Below, piece by piece: positions 1 through 12,164 of a stretch of 64,000 bases of DNA (position 1 is its first letter; each line of letters starts with the position of its first letter). A program made the translations under genes and the position numbers. Below the pieces are notes generated by a model. The model saw only the letters and a list, made by a program, of their open reading frames with translations. It did no database searches and was not told the origin of the DNA. This DNA comes from Paraescarpia echinospica (Eukaryota > Annelida > Polychaeta > Sabellida > Siboglinidae). The stretch is taken from positions 65,840,275 through 65,904,274 of the forward strand of contig CM034538.1 of assembly GCA_020002185.1 (NCBI GenBank), read 5' to 3'.

Positions 1-2465
1 CACGCTATATGGGAAGTTAGCAAATAGGACTGTATTATTATGGGAGATTTTAACCATAGTCATATACGATGGAAATCTTTATAGAGTACGGGGAGTAAGG
101 ACCAGAAGTTTTAGTTCTAGCACAGGACAGTTTCCTTTCTCAACATGTGCTAGAGCCAACCAAGGGTGAGATTGTGTTAGACATAGTTTTGTTCTCACAG
201 AATGGATTAGATGACAATGTCAAATTATGTGAACCATTGGGAAGTAGTGATCACAACCAAATACATTTTACCATCAAAGTAAAATCAGAAAGAAATAATA
301 AAAAGAAGTTCAGGAGAAATTTCCACAAAGGAAGATATAAGGAAATTATGAAATATTTAGCAACGATAGACTAGAACAACACACTGAAGGATAAGACATT
401 CTTAAAAAGTGAAATTGAGTGCATCGTCGATAAATGTGTTCCCTTGAAAAAACATGGGAAACGGTCCAGACAGGAATACTTATGGAAAGAAGCCATTAGA
501 AAAATTAATTACAAACAAATGATGTGGAAGTCATATAGATCTACTGGAAATGGCGAAGACTACAACATTTATAAAGAAGCACTAAACCAAGCTACAAATG
601 AAATTATAAATTCGAAGAGAAGCTATGCACAAAATTAGCTTGTAATATAAAACAAGACAGCAAGGGTTGTTATGCATATGTTCGGAGCAAACAGAAAGTT
701 CAGGATATAGTCGGTCATCTAGAAGATAATGCTGGAAATATAATATCAAAGGAATTCCTAATGGCAGAAGACCTGAATGAGTATTTCAGTTCAGTGTTTA
801 CCAGGGAAGATATTAGTTCACTGCCAGTACCAGAGGTTAAGTTCAAGGGGGCAGAATCAGACTATTTAGGACAGTCAATTGTAACCCCGGAAATGGTAGC
901 TAAGAAAAATAGGGCTATGAAGGATAATAAATCACCTGGAGTGGATGGGATTCCGCTCAAACTACTATTGGAAACTGTAGAACAAATTAGCGTACCGCTT
1001 GCAACAGTTTTCAACTTGTCATTAAACGAGGGAGTGGTTCAATTAGAGTGGAAAGAAGCAAACATTATATCGTTATTTAAAAAAAGTTCTAGAAAGTCAG
1101 AGAACTATAGACCAATGAGTTTAACATCAGTGATTTGCAAAAATTATTAGAAAGGCTAATTAAAGATCACATGGTGGATTGTCTTGTTAAACATAACTTG
1201 TTAAACCCATCTCAACATAGGTTTCTAAAAGCGAGGTCATGCTAAACAAACATGTTAATTTTTTGGAAGATATCACTAAGTGGGTAGATGAGGGATCACC
1301 AGTAGATATCATCTACTTAGATTTTCAGAAAGCTTTCGACAAAGTGCCACATCAAAGATTACTGCTTAAACACTAAAGGCCTACGGCATAGGAAAAGGTT
1401 TAATTAACTGGATAGAAAAATCGCTAATTGACAGAAGACAACGTGTAGTAGTTGATGGGAAGGCTTCAAACTGGAAATCATTTTTGAGTGGGGTACCACA
1501 GGGATCAGTACTGGGACCTATATTATTCTTAATATATATCAACGATTTGGACGATCATATAACAAGCAAGGTGTAGAAATTTGCGGATGATACAAACTTG
1601 TTTAGAAGGATTAAACGTGACGGAGATAGACAGCATTTACAAAATGAACTTGACAGGTTGATAAAATGATCTGAAAAATGGCAAATGTTGTTCAATTTTG
1701 GGAAATGTAAATACCCCCACACAGGACATGGGAACGAAGATGTACAATATACAATGGGAGATTATGTACTGAGTACTACTATAAAAGAAATGGACTTAGG
1801 ATTAACCATTAGTGCTGACATGAAGCTTTCAGAGCAGTGCGATATTGCAGCTTCAAATGGAAATCAAATCCTTCGATTAATTAAGTGAAATATAACGTAT
1901 AAGGAAAAAGAGCTAATAGTACCGCTGTACAAAACAATAGTTAGGCCTCATATAGAATACTGTATTCAAGCATGGAGGCCATATCGCAGGAAGGACATGG
2001 ATATGCTATAAAGAGTAAAAGTGGAGAGCAACTAAAATTATACCCAAACTGAGGGATCTTAGTTATGAAATACGCCTAAAAGAATGTGGTTTAACAACAT
2101 TAGAGACCAGGAGATTAAGAGGAGATCAGTTAGAAGTGTTTAAAATAATGAATGGTTATGAAAATATTGATAGAAATATTTTTCTCAGTTAAGAAATATA
2201 GAAGGACCAGAGGACATGAAGTTATATTAGTAAAGGAGAAGTGTAGATTAGATATAAGAAAGTTATCATTCTAACAAAGGACTGTAAATGAATGGAACAG
2301 ATTATCTCCTGATTGTGTTGGTGCTAGTAACGTGAATGTTTAAAAATAAAATCGACACATACCTTAAAAGGGCGGGGTACACGTAGATAAAAAGTACTGG
2401 ACTCTCGGTAAGCCAAAAGGCTTCCTTGTCCACTTGCCATCTAGGGTTATTTTTTTGGATGGCAA
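1..2465 (+). mobile_element. Degenerate CR1-like LINE (endonuclease end + reverse transcriptase)
   Basis: Remnant of a non-LTR retrotransposon that begins outside the window. The first bases encode an MGDFNHSH-like endonuclease motif and about 250 carries SSDHNQIHF. Reverse transcriptase blocks follow in shifting frames: SPGVDGIP (about 930), ENYRPMSLTS (about 1100), LDFQKAFDKVPH (about 1320), [20 protein letters not shown] (about 1490) and FADDTNLF (about 1580). The C-terminal RTVNEWNRLSPD block lies near 2280. Several stops and frameshifts break it, so it is not active. The end near 2465 has a short tandem CTTGTTAAAT, as CR1 elements often end in short tandem repeats. Clade assignment is by motif style only. 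Confidence 0.85.
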
Positions 2466-3546
2466 TCTTGTTAAATCTTGTTAAAATGCAAACGTTCTTA
2501 AATTCTTATTGTTTACTATCACAAACTCACAAAACACAAGTAAATTCCATAATATAACTTGATGATCATAGTTCCTCAAACTTATCTCAGTTCCATTTCC
2601 TTCTGCATGTATATATATATATATATATATATATGCTCGATAAAATGTTGAACGAATGGAATTAAAGTTAAAACTATGGAGTACTTGACAGATTGATTTA
2701 AACTTGTGAATATTTTAATTAAAACGTTTAGATATATGTTTTGATAAACGTTTGGTCGTGGCTAGCTCCCTGTCTTCCTCGTGAATGTCGGCAGGAAAAG
2801 TTCACCCCCCCCCCCTATTTGTACCTATATCTACACAAAAACACATATATGATATCCTTGATGGACGTCCAGTTGTAGAAAGTACGACATCTGTTGAAGA
2901 AAGTTGAACAGCCTTGTCATCTAGCTGCAGCATATTAGTGAATAGCCAACGAAACACTGGATTTAGTACATGAACGTCCGATCAATCTATAATGGTACAT
3001 GCCAATACAGTGCCAGTACCAATTGGCTATTTTAGCCTTTATTTCAGCATGGTCATATGAACCTTTCCGTGTAATATTCATAGTCTAAAAACTGTGTACG
3101 GGCCTAGGGTACAACTGGGCAACATTTGTTGTTTGGGACCTGTGTGGAAATTGCCATGATAATACGATGACGATATTGCTCATTCGGCGGCTACTTTGGA
3201 TTTTTGCATTTTGCAAATTAGTAAATTATCCAATGTAATGGAGTGTTTTCCAAAAATAAAGTAGCCTTTAAAAACATTTAAAAAAATATTATATATATAT
3301 AGAAATGGAATAATGTTATTAATATTTGACTTTTTTGGGAATAACGTTATTAAAGGAAATAAAAATAAGGCATTAGTTAAAATCCTTTTTCCATGTGTAC
3401 ACACAGTTTAACCTTGTATGTAACATTTGACAACACAAAAAAATACAGAAAAATACATTTGTAGCATGAATTCGATTTTAAACCCGTCTGTGTAGCGATT
3501 CCCACGGAAAATAAATTTAATGAGCCAGGCGATCACGTGGTATCGG
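2466..3546. other. Non-coding stretch; (AT)n run and poly-C
   Basis: No supportable gene. It holds an AT dinucleotide run at 2609-2634 and a C tract near 2806-2815. Open frames here are short and AT-rich without recognisable motifs. Confidence 0.6.
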
Positions 3547-3988
3547 GACGTCACTTATGACCCACATTCGCATCAGGCCGACCCTTTCCATGCATTCAGA
3601 GCATGTTTACAAGTATAGCTTTTGGGTCGAAACGAGCGTCAGAATGAGTTATTGTGCAATGTTCCGATGAAATACAAACACTAGTCATCATAGAGGAACA
3701 AGCGGTTATCTTACCGTTCCACATGAATCGAATTTTATTCAAAACAATGAATGCGAATGTGCCTACAAGTCGACTAGGTTTCGCCGAGCTTGGGCTCGTT
3801 TTCAGAATAATTATATCGAAGGCAACCAACGAGAGATAATCTACACCAATAAACATACATAGCAAACATATATCGTATCCAGCTACAGAAAGTACCGTGT
3901 ATAATCTCATAATATCACTAGAATATCGATGTATGAAGGAGTTGTTCAATTTATCATAACAACTTAAATCAGTCTGTGAATTTCTAGC

Positions 3989-4072
3989 GGTCCTGTTAGC
4001 TTGGTTGGTAAAAGCGTTGGTTCCTTAGCGTTTATTTTGCTATCGGGCGACGCCGGTTCAAACCCCACACCA
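3989..4072 (+). other. tRNA-like sequence (SINE head or tRNA pseudogene), left arm
   Basis: A box A-like TAGCTTGGTTGG and a box B GGTTCAAACCC are spaced as in a tRNA gene. The mirror copy at 4536-4618 is better preserved in box A. I could not fold a convincing anticodon arm, so a tRNA-derived SINE head or tRNA pseudogene is more likely than a functional tRNA. Confidence 0.5.
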
Positions 4073-4535
4073 AACCATTAATTTTTTTAATACTTTTTTT
4101 GGTTTATGTTTTCACGAAGTAATATAAACCAAATCATTTTTATACTATGATGCACTGTTTATCAATATTTTGGTAGTAATTATTTATTCACCACAAAAAT
4201 GAAAATATGGGAATTATATAACGATTTTCCAAAATTGTATTCATCCAAACAAATATAATGTAATGGATATATAATTTATTGTATATATATGTTAATTGTA
4301 TATATATTGTACGGTAATATATTGTAATTATATATGTGAAAACAAATGGTGATCTGTCTGGATAAATAAAATTTAGAAACATCGCGTTATATATAATTAC
4401 CATATTTTCATTTTTTTGGCGAATAAATCATTACTACCAAAATATTTACAAACAGTGCATCATAGTATAAAAATGATTTGGTTTATATTACTTCGCGAAA
4501 ACATAAACCAAAAGTGTAAACAAAATCAACGGTTC

Positions 4536-4618
4536 GGTGTGGGGTTTGAACCGGCGTCACCCCATTGCAAAATAATTGCTAAGGAACCAACGCCTTTACT
4601 AACTGAGCTAGCAGGGCC
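4536..4618 (-). other. tRNA-like sequence, right arm
   Basis: Minus-strand mirror copy of the left-arm tRNA-like sequence. It reads GGCCCTGCTAGCTCAGTTAG at the start, with a box A-like TAGCTCAGTTAG, then GGTTCAAACCC as box B. It is a candidate internal Pol III promoter. Confidence 0.5.
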
Positions 4619-5537
4619 GACAGAAATTTACTAACTGATTTAAGTTGTTATGATACAACTCCTCCTTCATACATCGATATTCTAGTGATACTATGAGATT
4701 ATACACGTTACTTTCTGTAGCTGGATACGATATATGTTTGCTATCTATGTTTATTGGTGTAGATTATCTCTCGTTGGTTGCATTCGATATAATTATTCTG
4801 AAAACGAGCCCAAGCTCGGCGAAACCTAGTCGACTTGTAGGTACATTCGCATTCATTGTTTTGAATAAAATTCGATTCATGTGGAACGGTAAGATAACCG
4901 CTTGTTCCTCTATGATGACTAGTGTTTGTATTTCATCGGAATATTGCACTATAACTCATTCTGACGCTCGTTTCGACCCAAAAGCTATACTTGTAAACAT
5001 GCTCTGAATGCATGGAAAGGGTCGGCCTGATGCGAGTGTGGGTCATAAGTGATGTCACATCTCGGCATCCCGAAAAGCGCGCCAAAAATATGCATATTCG
5101 AAAATGTCAGGATGTACAGCATTAAATGTGGAATTTCTAATTCATTGATTTTTTTATTATTTTTGGCTTGGTGGACATGGAAATAGATAGCAGGGTGTAA
5201 TATAACATGAATTCCAACCATATATGTTTTTATTCCCTTTAACATTCTGCATGGTCCCAAGGTACAACTGTGTCAAATTTGGTGCTATCACGTGTCACAA
5301 TTATTCACTGAAGCCATTCCATGTAGGAAAGAACTATCCTGGAGCAACCGCAACAGTTGCTGTTACATCGACAATAGTGGACAATCCTAGATCATCTTCA
5401 GCAAACGGTAGTACCTCAACAGACCCTGAACACGAAGTCCAGTGTCCATGTAGCATTAATCAATACCACTGTCGGAAACTTTTTTCAGGCGAGACTATAT
5501 ATATATATATATAATATATATATTTTGGGTTACTCAC

Positions 5538-5801
5538 TCTTGGATTGGTGTTCCTTGACGAATATGTGCACTAAACTGACTTCCGTCTCTTCTTCAAAGT
5601 CAACGACCACCTCGGGATAAGCGATCAATTGATCGGGTAAACAGTTAGGCGCGTCTATCATGCCATTGATTTGTAGTCTGGATTCTAGGACTGTATTCGG
5701 TGTTGTTGTTGCCACTGATTTGTTCAAGGCTACATTCGTACAAGGAAGTACTACAAAAGATGGGCTACGTCTTACGTATTGCTGCTGAAGTGTATTTGAG
5801 C
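5538..5801 (-). CDS. Exon of a fucolectin/discoidin-like (FTP-type) lectin domain
   Basis: An open 264-nt segment lies between acceptor TCATTCAG and donor GTGAGTAA. Both flanking introns are phase 1, which is typical of shuffled extracellular domains. It encodes NVALNKSVATTT, then a stretch ending YPEVVVDFEEETEVSLVHIF. That matches the start of F-type lectin/F5-8C-like domains (NVALNKPA...WWRVDLG...V..V.I). The rest of the domain should be in another exon that I could not identify nearby. It is on the opposite strand to the YWTD gene, so it is a separate gene or a stranded exon. Confidence 0.55.
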
Positions 5802-6679
5802 CTGAATGATTAGAAAAGGATGCAATTCAATATTAAGAATTAAACTCAACATTAATCATTAGAATAATGTACCATATTCCAAAAACATCAACAGGAAAAC
5901 AACAACCCAAAACGCACTAAGAAAGTGATTTAGATGACAATTTTATAAATGCAACAGCTATTGTTTAACCACGTACTGACATTATCAATATTACTATAGT
6001 GCAGACAGTAATGATGAGTTCACTAATAATACAAAACAGTGTACGTTCTTGCTCAACACTTTTCTTATTCAATCTCCATGATTACATGGAAATAAATTAT
6101 TATTATTATTAGGTATCAGTTTCCTCACAACTTTAATTCGTTGTCAAAGTCAAGCAATACGAACTTTGTAGAACGATGATAATACTCAAATAAAATTTAA
6201 CGTCAAAAATAAGTTCGTGAAGAAAATGAAAGAAAAGAAGAGAATCATGTAAACATGTAAGAAAATGTGTAGGCAACGAAAGAACAAATAAAATGCAAGA
6301 ATATATTTAAAGGGAAACAAAATTTTTTGGATTAATGCATCTAAAAGTATTAATACAAACTAGCCATTTACGCTTACAATTATGAATAAATATTATGCCA
6401 GTAGTTTACTAGAATAACTGTATTGAAAACACGAAATGCTAGTTATAGGAACAGTGTCATTTTCATAGAAAGGTTGACGTTACGAGATTCTACTCTTACC
6501 AGTTAGCCAGTCGGCGAACTGGGAATATTAGTTTTGTTGACGACGGTCGGTGAACCATTTAGAAAATTTCAATTAGCATTTCTAATTATATTTTCTCAGC
6601 TGATTATGCCATTTTCCAGTATGTAAGTTGCTTTTATGTATGTTTTGAGATGTTTATATCCATACTCCCACAGTCAGTA
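5802..6679. other. AT-rich non-coding stretch
   Basis: No gene, RNA or repeat array is recognised, apart from a short ATT run near 6100. Confidence 0.5.
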
Positions 6680-6852
6680 CAGTCGAACGTTGGTATTACG
6701 GTCATCCTTGGGACTCGGTCCAAGTGACCTTAATAGCGAGGTGACCGTAATACTGAATGTGTGGACTGAAGCATAGTGGGAATTGGGAACGTCGCTATAG
6801 GTATAAACAGGTATGCCATTTTAACAGCTATGAACGATAGTACAAATATCTT
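6680..6852 (+). mobile_element. Fragment of the pogo/Tc1-like MITE found at 54.1-55.3 kb
   Basis: It begins CAGTCGAACGTTGGTATTAC and continues with GTGACCTTAATAGCGAGGTG and CATGCCATTTTAACAGC. These match in order the first ~160 bp of the terminal-inverted-repeat element at 54090-55268. The other end is missing, and a LINE fragment follows directly. Confidence 0.6.
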
Positions 6853-8215
6853 AACTAACGTGTTACAATCAGCATATAGACAGTTTCATTCAACAGAGAA
6901 TGCCCTCTTAAAGGTTCATAAGACATTAACTTGAACATTAATAATGATAAAGTGACTGCACTTACCTTACTAGATCTCTCTAAAGTGGTACGGCATATCT
7001 GGCACCGCTCTAAGCTGGTTTCCTTCATATTTAACTGATAGATACCAAACTAGAAAGATTGGGAACTGTTTTTCAGCTGCACTGCCAACTTTATTTGGTG
7101 TTCCCCAGGGTTCTGTTCTTGGGCCTTTGCTTTTTACTCTTTACATCACGCCACTAAGCTCTGTTATACAAAAACATAACTTGGATCATCATATTTATGC
7201 TGACGATACTCAGATCTACATTTCGTTGGCTACCCCGGATACAAATCGCTTCCTTAATCAACTTAGTGATTGCCTTCAAGATATCTTCCACTGGATGACT
7301 GATAGCAAGTTGAAATAGTAAATGCAAATAAAACTGAATTGATCGTTATTGGTACTCCAATGCAGCGTAGTAAACTTGATGGTTTTTTTCCTACGCGTGT
7401 TTTGAATCAGTATGTCACGCCAGCAACCTCGGTGCGGAAACAAGGATTGATCTTCGATAGTAACTTTGATAGATCTTTGATAGTAAATTTCCGACAACAC
7501 ACATCTCAAACATATTGCTGCTATTTTTATCATATTCGTGATCTTCGCCGTATTCGGCGGCATGTGTAATTTTCTGTTGCTAAAACTATTGCAACAGCGC
7601 TTGCTAGCAGCAGACTTGACTATTGCAATTCCCTCCTTTATAATATCGCTAGCAATGATATCACAAAAATTCAGCGTGCCCAAAATTGTCTAGCAAGATA
7701 GTTACAAGATCTCATCGTTTTTCTCGCCCTGTACCACTTATGAAGTCTTTGCATTGGCTTCCTGTACGATATCGTATAATATTTTAAACCTGTACCATTA
7801 CACACCAGGCACTGTCCAGTATGCAACCATCTTATTTGCATTCACTGCTTACTCCTGTAAGAAAACCTATCCAGTTTCGATCATCTAGTTCTGACCTACT
7901 TTTTGTTGCTAGAGTCAACACTAACATTGGAACTAGGGCTTTTTCTGTTGCTGCACCAACTCTTTGGAATATGCTCCATCTTAGTGTTAGATCAGTTGCA
8001 AATATTACAAAATCCAGTCGACATTTAAAAACTTATCTTTACAACCTTGCTTATCTACCATAGCTCCCTAGCCCCTTGTCCCATCTGTTGACAACTGGAA
8101 TACTGCTTATGGATTTTGAGATTGACCAATCCTTTTGTTTTGATGCGCCTCTGAGCTAGGTTTCCAAGGATTTAGGTGCAATAGAAGTTATCGTATTATT
8201 ATTATTATCACTATT
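6853..8215 (+). mobile_element. Degenerate LINE copy 1 (family here called X)
   Basis: Reverse transcriptase remnant. It contains an AYRQFHSTENALLKVH-like start, [17 protein letters not shown] at about 7100, YADDTQIY at about 7200, [14 protein letters not shown] at about 7600 and [14 protein letters not shown] at about 7950. A stop after DSKLK, frameshifts and a deletion in the early RT region break it. The 3' end has a conserved stretch (GCGCCTCTGAGC, then AGGTGCAATAGAAG) followed by an ATT run. The same family occurs at 47056-48262 on the plus strand, and at 30753-30850 and 33593-33875 on the minus strand. Confidence 0.85.
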
Positions 8216-9728
8216 ATTATGTGTAATATGACGTCTGTGTTATTAATGAATATAATTAGTTGTCATAATAATAATATTAAGGTAACTTCTTCTTATTAAT
8301 GAACACTGCCCTCAGGATAAGCGTCGCTTCGCAAGACCAAGGGGCACATATAAATCGTCGCAGACACGTCTAAGTCTAAGACTAAGAGTAAGACACCAAA
8401 ACCCAGTTGCTTCGCGACATATATCATGGACTTAATTAAAATAATCATCAAATTCAATTCATAAAATAAATGGACATTATTAAGTCGTAATGATCAAAAT
8501 TAAGGTTACCTTTGCCTATGGCTTTGGCTGTGGCTGTGGTTGTGGCTGTGGCTTTGGTTATGTTATTCTGTTTTTTGGGTGGAAATTGAGCGACTGACCA
8601 TTTTTTAGAGACTACATAACTGTTCGTAACTGTTGTTAGTAATAATATACTATGCGCTAAGTTTAACTTCAAATGTATCATCTTCTTCTGACTTCTTGAT
8701 TTGGTTTAACTTTAAGTCAAGACCAAGTTCAGTCACGCTCCCACTGGCGTTGCGTCTCGCTCGTTACTCGGTATGTCCTGTTATTTATATAGATCTATGA
8801 CGACGTGTATAGTTGAGCAGTACTGTAGTTCCGTGGCGGTTTGCTTCATTTGCTGCTCGTACTACAGCATATCCGTTAGTTGTACTGTTACACTCCCCTA
8901 TGGCTGTGCCTTTACTGCTAGACACATTAATTTTATCATAGCACTACAGTTAGCTACGCAACCACTTTCAAAGATCAAATGTCTCCCGGCTTCTGCTTTT
9001 CACACCGCTAACGTGTGTCTCGCGATATATTTTCACCTGTAAGATACCAAGCTCAACAGGACCAATGGCGCCATCTTGTATAATCGGAGTTAGTTGTAGG
9101 TAAATTTATAATTTACGTTAATGGCGGTTTAAAAATCTGGATCATTTTGTTTAATTCTTAGTAGGGTCATCATAAAGGATTATATACTTGGGTGTGTCCG
9201 GGTCAGCGTGACGAAGCGGTACATGTGGTTAGGTAGGGGTCTGTGGGCAAGCATTATAGTTATTAAGTCGTTGTTCGACCCAAACCAAAATCCGTCGCTT
9301 TGAATCTCGCGAAATCTATGTATCACTTACGCGAATTGAGTGTGATTTCCCAAGGCAATTACGTCACATGCGTCAAAATATATTTTCCATTGGTTATAAC
9401 CGCTACCACGGTAAACACTGAACAAACATTACCAAACTTTTCGCGCGGCGCTGTATTTTACATACGGAAAGTGTAAGTATTTCACTCAACTTTTCTGACA
9501 ATTGATTTGCATAACATGAAATAAATAAATGATAAGGAGTTACCATATGGATATCGTTCGCAAATATTTCTTGAGATTTTTTTTGAAATGGCATGTTTTA
9601 TATTATTGGCACGATCGTCGATAAGACCACGTTACGTAAATTGTTATTTATAATTAAAACAAAACCACGTTAGCTCGTATATATATATATATATATATAT
9701 ACAAAACCATGTTTGACCGTATATATAT

Positions 9729-9759
<31 letters not shown>

Positions 9760-10039
9760 AACCAAGGCCATATGCCAACACATTTTAAGATAGTAGTACA
9801 TCTATTGATAAAGTGAACTTGGTAACGTAATATTAATACCGTCTGAACATTACCTAAAAAGTTAAAAAGTATACATGTAGTTAAATAAATAATAAATAAA
9901 TGAATAACTAAATTAGCTGACGATATAAAAACTAAGCTGACAGTTAAAAAGTACGTACGTGCAGTTAAGTTAGTAAATAAAAAAATTATTAACTAATAAT
10001 AATAATAAATAAATAATTTAGCATTGCGACGTAAAATCT
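8216..10039. other. Non-coding stretch with microsatellites
   Basis: It holds an ATT run near 8200-8280, an imperfect GGCTGT/GGCTTT hexamer repeat at about 8516-8562, and two AT runs at about 9679-9762. Open frames are short with no recognised motif. Confidence 0.5.
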
Positions 10040-10345
10040 AAACAAACTGAAAACTGTATCATGGCATCTCGCGGTTCAACTGACTCACAGCCCGCGGATA
10101 AAAACTGTTTTTAAATCTAGTGGTCCTTGTCTTAATACTTGTTAGATGGAAGAAGTTCAAAGAGATGGTTGGCTGGGTGGGTAGTATCCCGTACAATGCA
10201 CTTGGATTTTCGTGCACAGCGAACATGTTAAATAGATTCAATGGATGGCAACTCGCGCCCAATGATTCTAGATGCGCCCTTCACGATAACTTCTAGCTGT
10301 TGTTTCTCCTCCTGACTGGCGCGGCCAAACCACACTACAATTGAG
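10040..10345 (-). mobile_element. 3' fragment of a LINE, degenerate
   Basis: On the minus strand it reads VVWFGRASQEEKQQLE, then GASRIIGRELPSIESI, a stop, and in a shifted frame HLTSIKTRTTRFKNSFYPRA. These are the conserved C-terminal blocks of several CR1/Rex-like reverse transcriptase polyproteins. It is truncated and frameshifted. Confidence 0.7.
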
Positions 10346-10370
10346 AAAATGAGGATACTATTGTATTATA

Positions 10371-10915
10371 TTATATTATGTTATGTTATGTTATGTTATG
10401 TTATGCTATGCTATGCTATGTTATGCTATGTTATGTTATGTTATATTTTTATATTACATTATTTTAGATTCAGGCTGTTTATTACCAAGTAACAGTTACA
10501 ATGTACGAGGAATTCGTGGCATTGTGGCGTCAACATACATACACGCTTGTCTCCTCTGCCCCCCATCATGCACACGCAAAATAGACATTATATTATATTA
10601 TATTATAGTATAGTATAATATAGTATAGTATAGTATATTATATTATATTATATTATATTATATTATATTATATTATATTATTAGTGTATTGTATTGAATT
10701 GCATTGCACTGCACTGCACTACACTACACTATATTATTTTATACTATTTTTTATATTATATTATATATATTAAATTATATATTATTATATATTATTGGAT
10801 ATTATTAGATACTATTAGATATTATTATTATGTTATTAAATGTTATTATGTATTATATTATTATATATATTGTTATTACATATTGCTAGATATTCTTCTT
10901 GACTGTACCGGTAAC
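10371..10915. repeat. Pentanucleotide microsatellite tract (TTATG / TTATA)
   Basis: A run of TTATG/CTATG units at about 10371-10445 is followed, after an unrelated 130-bp stretch, by long TTATA/TATTA-type repeats to about 10915. It is non-coding. Confidence 0.85.
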
Positions 10916-11360
10916 TATTAGTTGAGCCTGTAGAGGACAATATGAGACATGTAGTTGAATACGTTGGGTAACATTATAACATCGTAGGCCTACTTGAATT
11001 TCAACAGCTCTTTCTGGAAAGAGATTTCAAGGAAACCTGTGGCAAGTTTAGGTTTCGAAGCCCAATTGTGTCTAGTTATGTCCCCAAAATATGAATTCGA
11101 TCGTAAGACAGTTTTAATTGCAGAGACAATGGCCCAAATATTTGGCGAATCAATTTCACCACAAAGACACATATGGGTTGAAATTAAGCTGCATGGCTTA
11201 ATTTGTGTGCCGGAACAAAAATTGAACCGCTGTTCGATTGACCCATTATACTACATCTGTTTTGTTTTAAGTAACATGTGAAACGATGAGCTTTGTAACT
11301 ATCCAACCATACGTTTCGCTAAACCATTTTCGTTTTTAAATAAGAATTATTACTTTAATG

Positions 11361-11480
11361 CAGCGGTATTTAACCTTTTTGGCTCTGTTACCCCTTGAGG
11401 GAGCCAACAAAACCATAATACCCCTCCATTTTTAAATACAAATCTTACTGTATTTTTGGTAGCAGGATGAAATCCGGTAT
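11361..11480 (+). mobile_element. Possible hAT-type transposon end
   Basis: The stretch CAGCGGTATTTAACCTTTTT followed by GTTACCCCTTGAGG resembles hAT transposon ends (CAGNGGTTCTCAACCTTTTT). No matching right end or transposase was found. Confidence 0.35.
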
Positions 11481-12070
11481 ATTTTTTTGAAACACCTTGT
11501 ATTGTCTGCCTGCATGTGACGCGTCCCACCTGTTCGGATCATGAGGTACATTTTGGCATTGTACTAAAGAAGGAAGCTTTACATATAATAAATAGTCAAC
11601 GTCATATTTGTATGTAATTTTTATGCGAGGTTAATCCTATATATGTGACTAGGGTGATCCGTTCTGCTTTGGTGAAAACGTAGGCTCAGCAGCTTTAATT
11701 GTGTTCTTCGGCAGCTACACGTATGCCATTCGACTTCACACTTGTGAGGAATACAAGGAAATACTTACTTTATCGCCGTATTCAAGGGGCGAAACGCTAT
11801 ACGATTGTGAAAGTTGGGCCCAGAAAAAGAGAGGCGAAAATAAATTCGACGTTTTTGAAATATTGGTTTTTCCCCGTATACCGGTAGGCCGTATATTCAA
11901 AATCAAGGGCGAGTTTAGCAAGAACAATGGTTACCTTGTATCCACCTAGCGGGGATATTGATCTTTGTACAGTGTTTTTACTACAGTCTCCCAGGTAATG
12001 AAGCTAATGTTTGTTGTCCGACTGTGCCAGTAACATCATCATACAGAGCGTCGTCGGTGGAAGAGAGAAG

Positions 12071-12164
12071 ATGTCGTTACCGCAACTGTTCTACCCGGTG
12101 TCCCGACTGCGTGCCTTACTTCTTGCAATGTTCTGCATCTACTCAACCTTAATTGTCACAGAAG
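12071..12164 (+). CDS. YWTD gene exon 1 (signal peptide)
   Basis: It encodes 31 residues: a short basic region, a hydrophobic core, then VTEG. The donor is GTAAGG. It ends in phase 1, exactly matching the phase of the exon at 15466, which is the main reason for joining them. Confidence 0.65.

Larger units (their letters stand above)
3547..5054. mobile_element. Palindromic (foldback-like) element, ~700-bp inverted arms
   Basis: Sequence from about 3547 to 4255 reappears as its reverse complement from about 4340 to 5054, with a short AT-rich centre of about 85 bp. The match starts at GACGTCACTTATGACCCA on the left and its complement on the right. Arms differ by scattered substitutions and small indels. 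Both arms give mirror-image open frames (3596-3949 minus, 4693-5007 plus), which are a by-product. Each arm contains a tRNA-like sequence. No transposase is seen, so it is non-autonomous or a local inverted duplication. No target-site duplication is certain. Confidence 0.85.

Noticed and set aside
3989..4072. Functional tRNA gene
   Set aside because: Box A and B are present but no convincing anticodon arm, and it is duplicated inside a mobile palindrome.
3596..5007. Two near-identical 'genes' facing each other
   Set aside because: They are mirror images made by the palindrome arms; no domain is recognisable and both strands are open.
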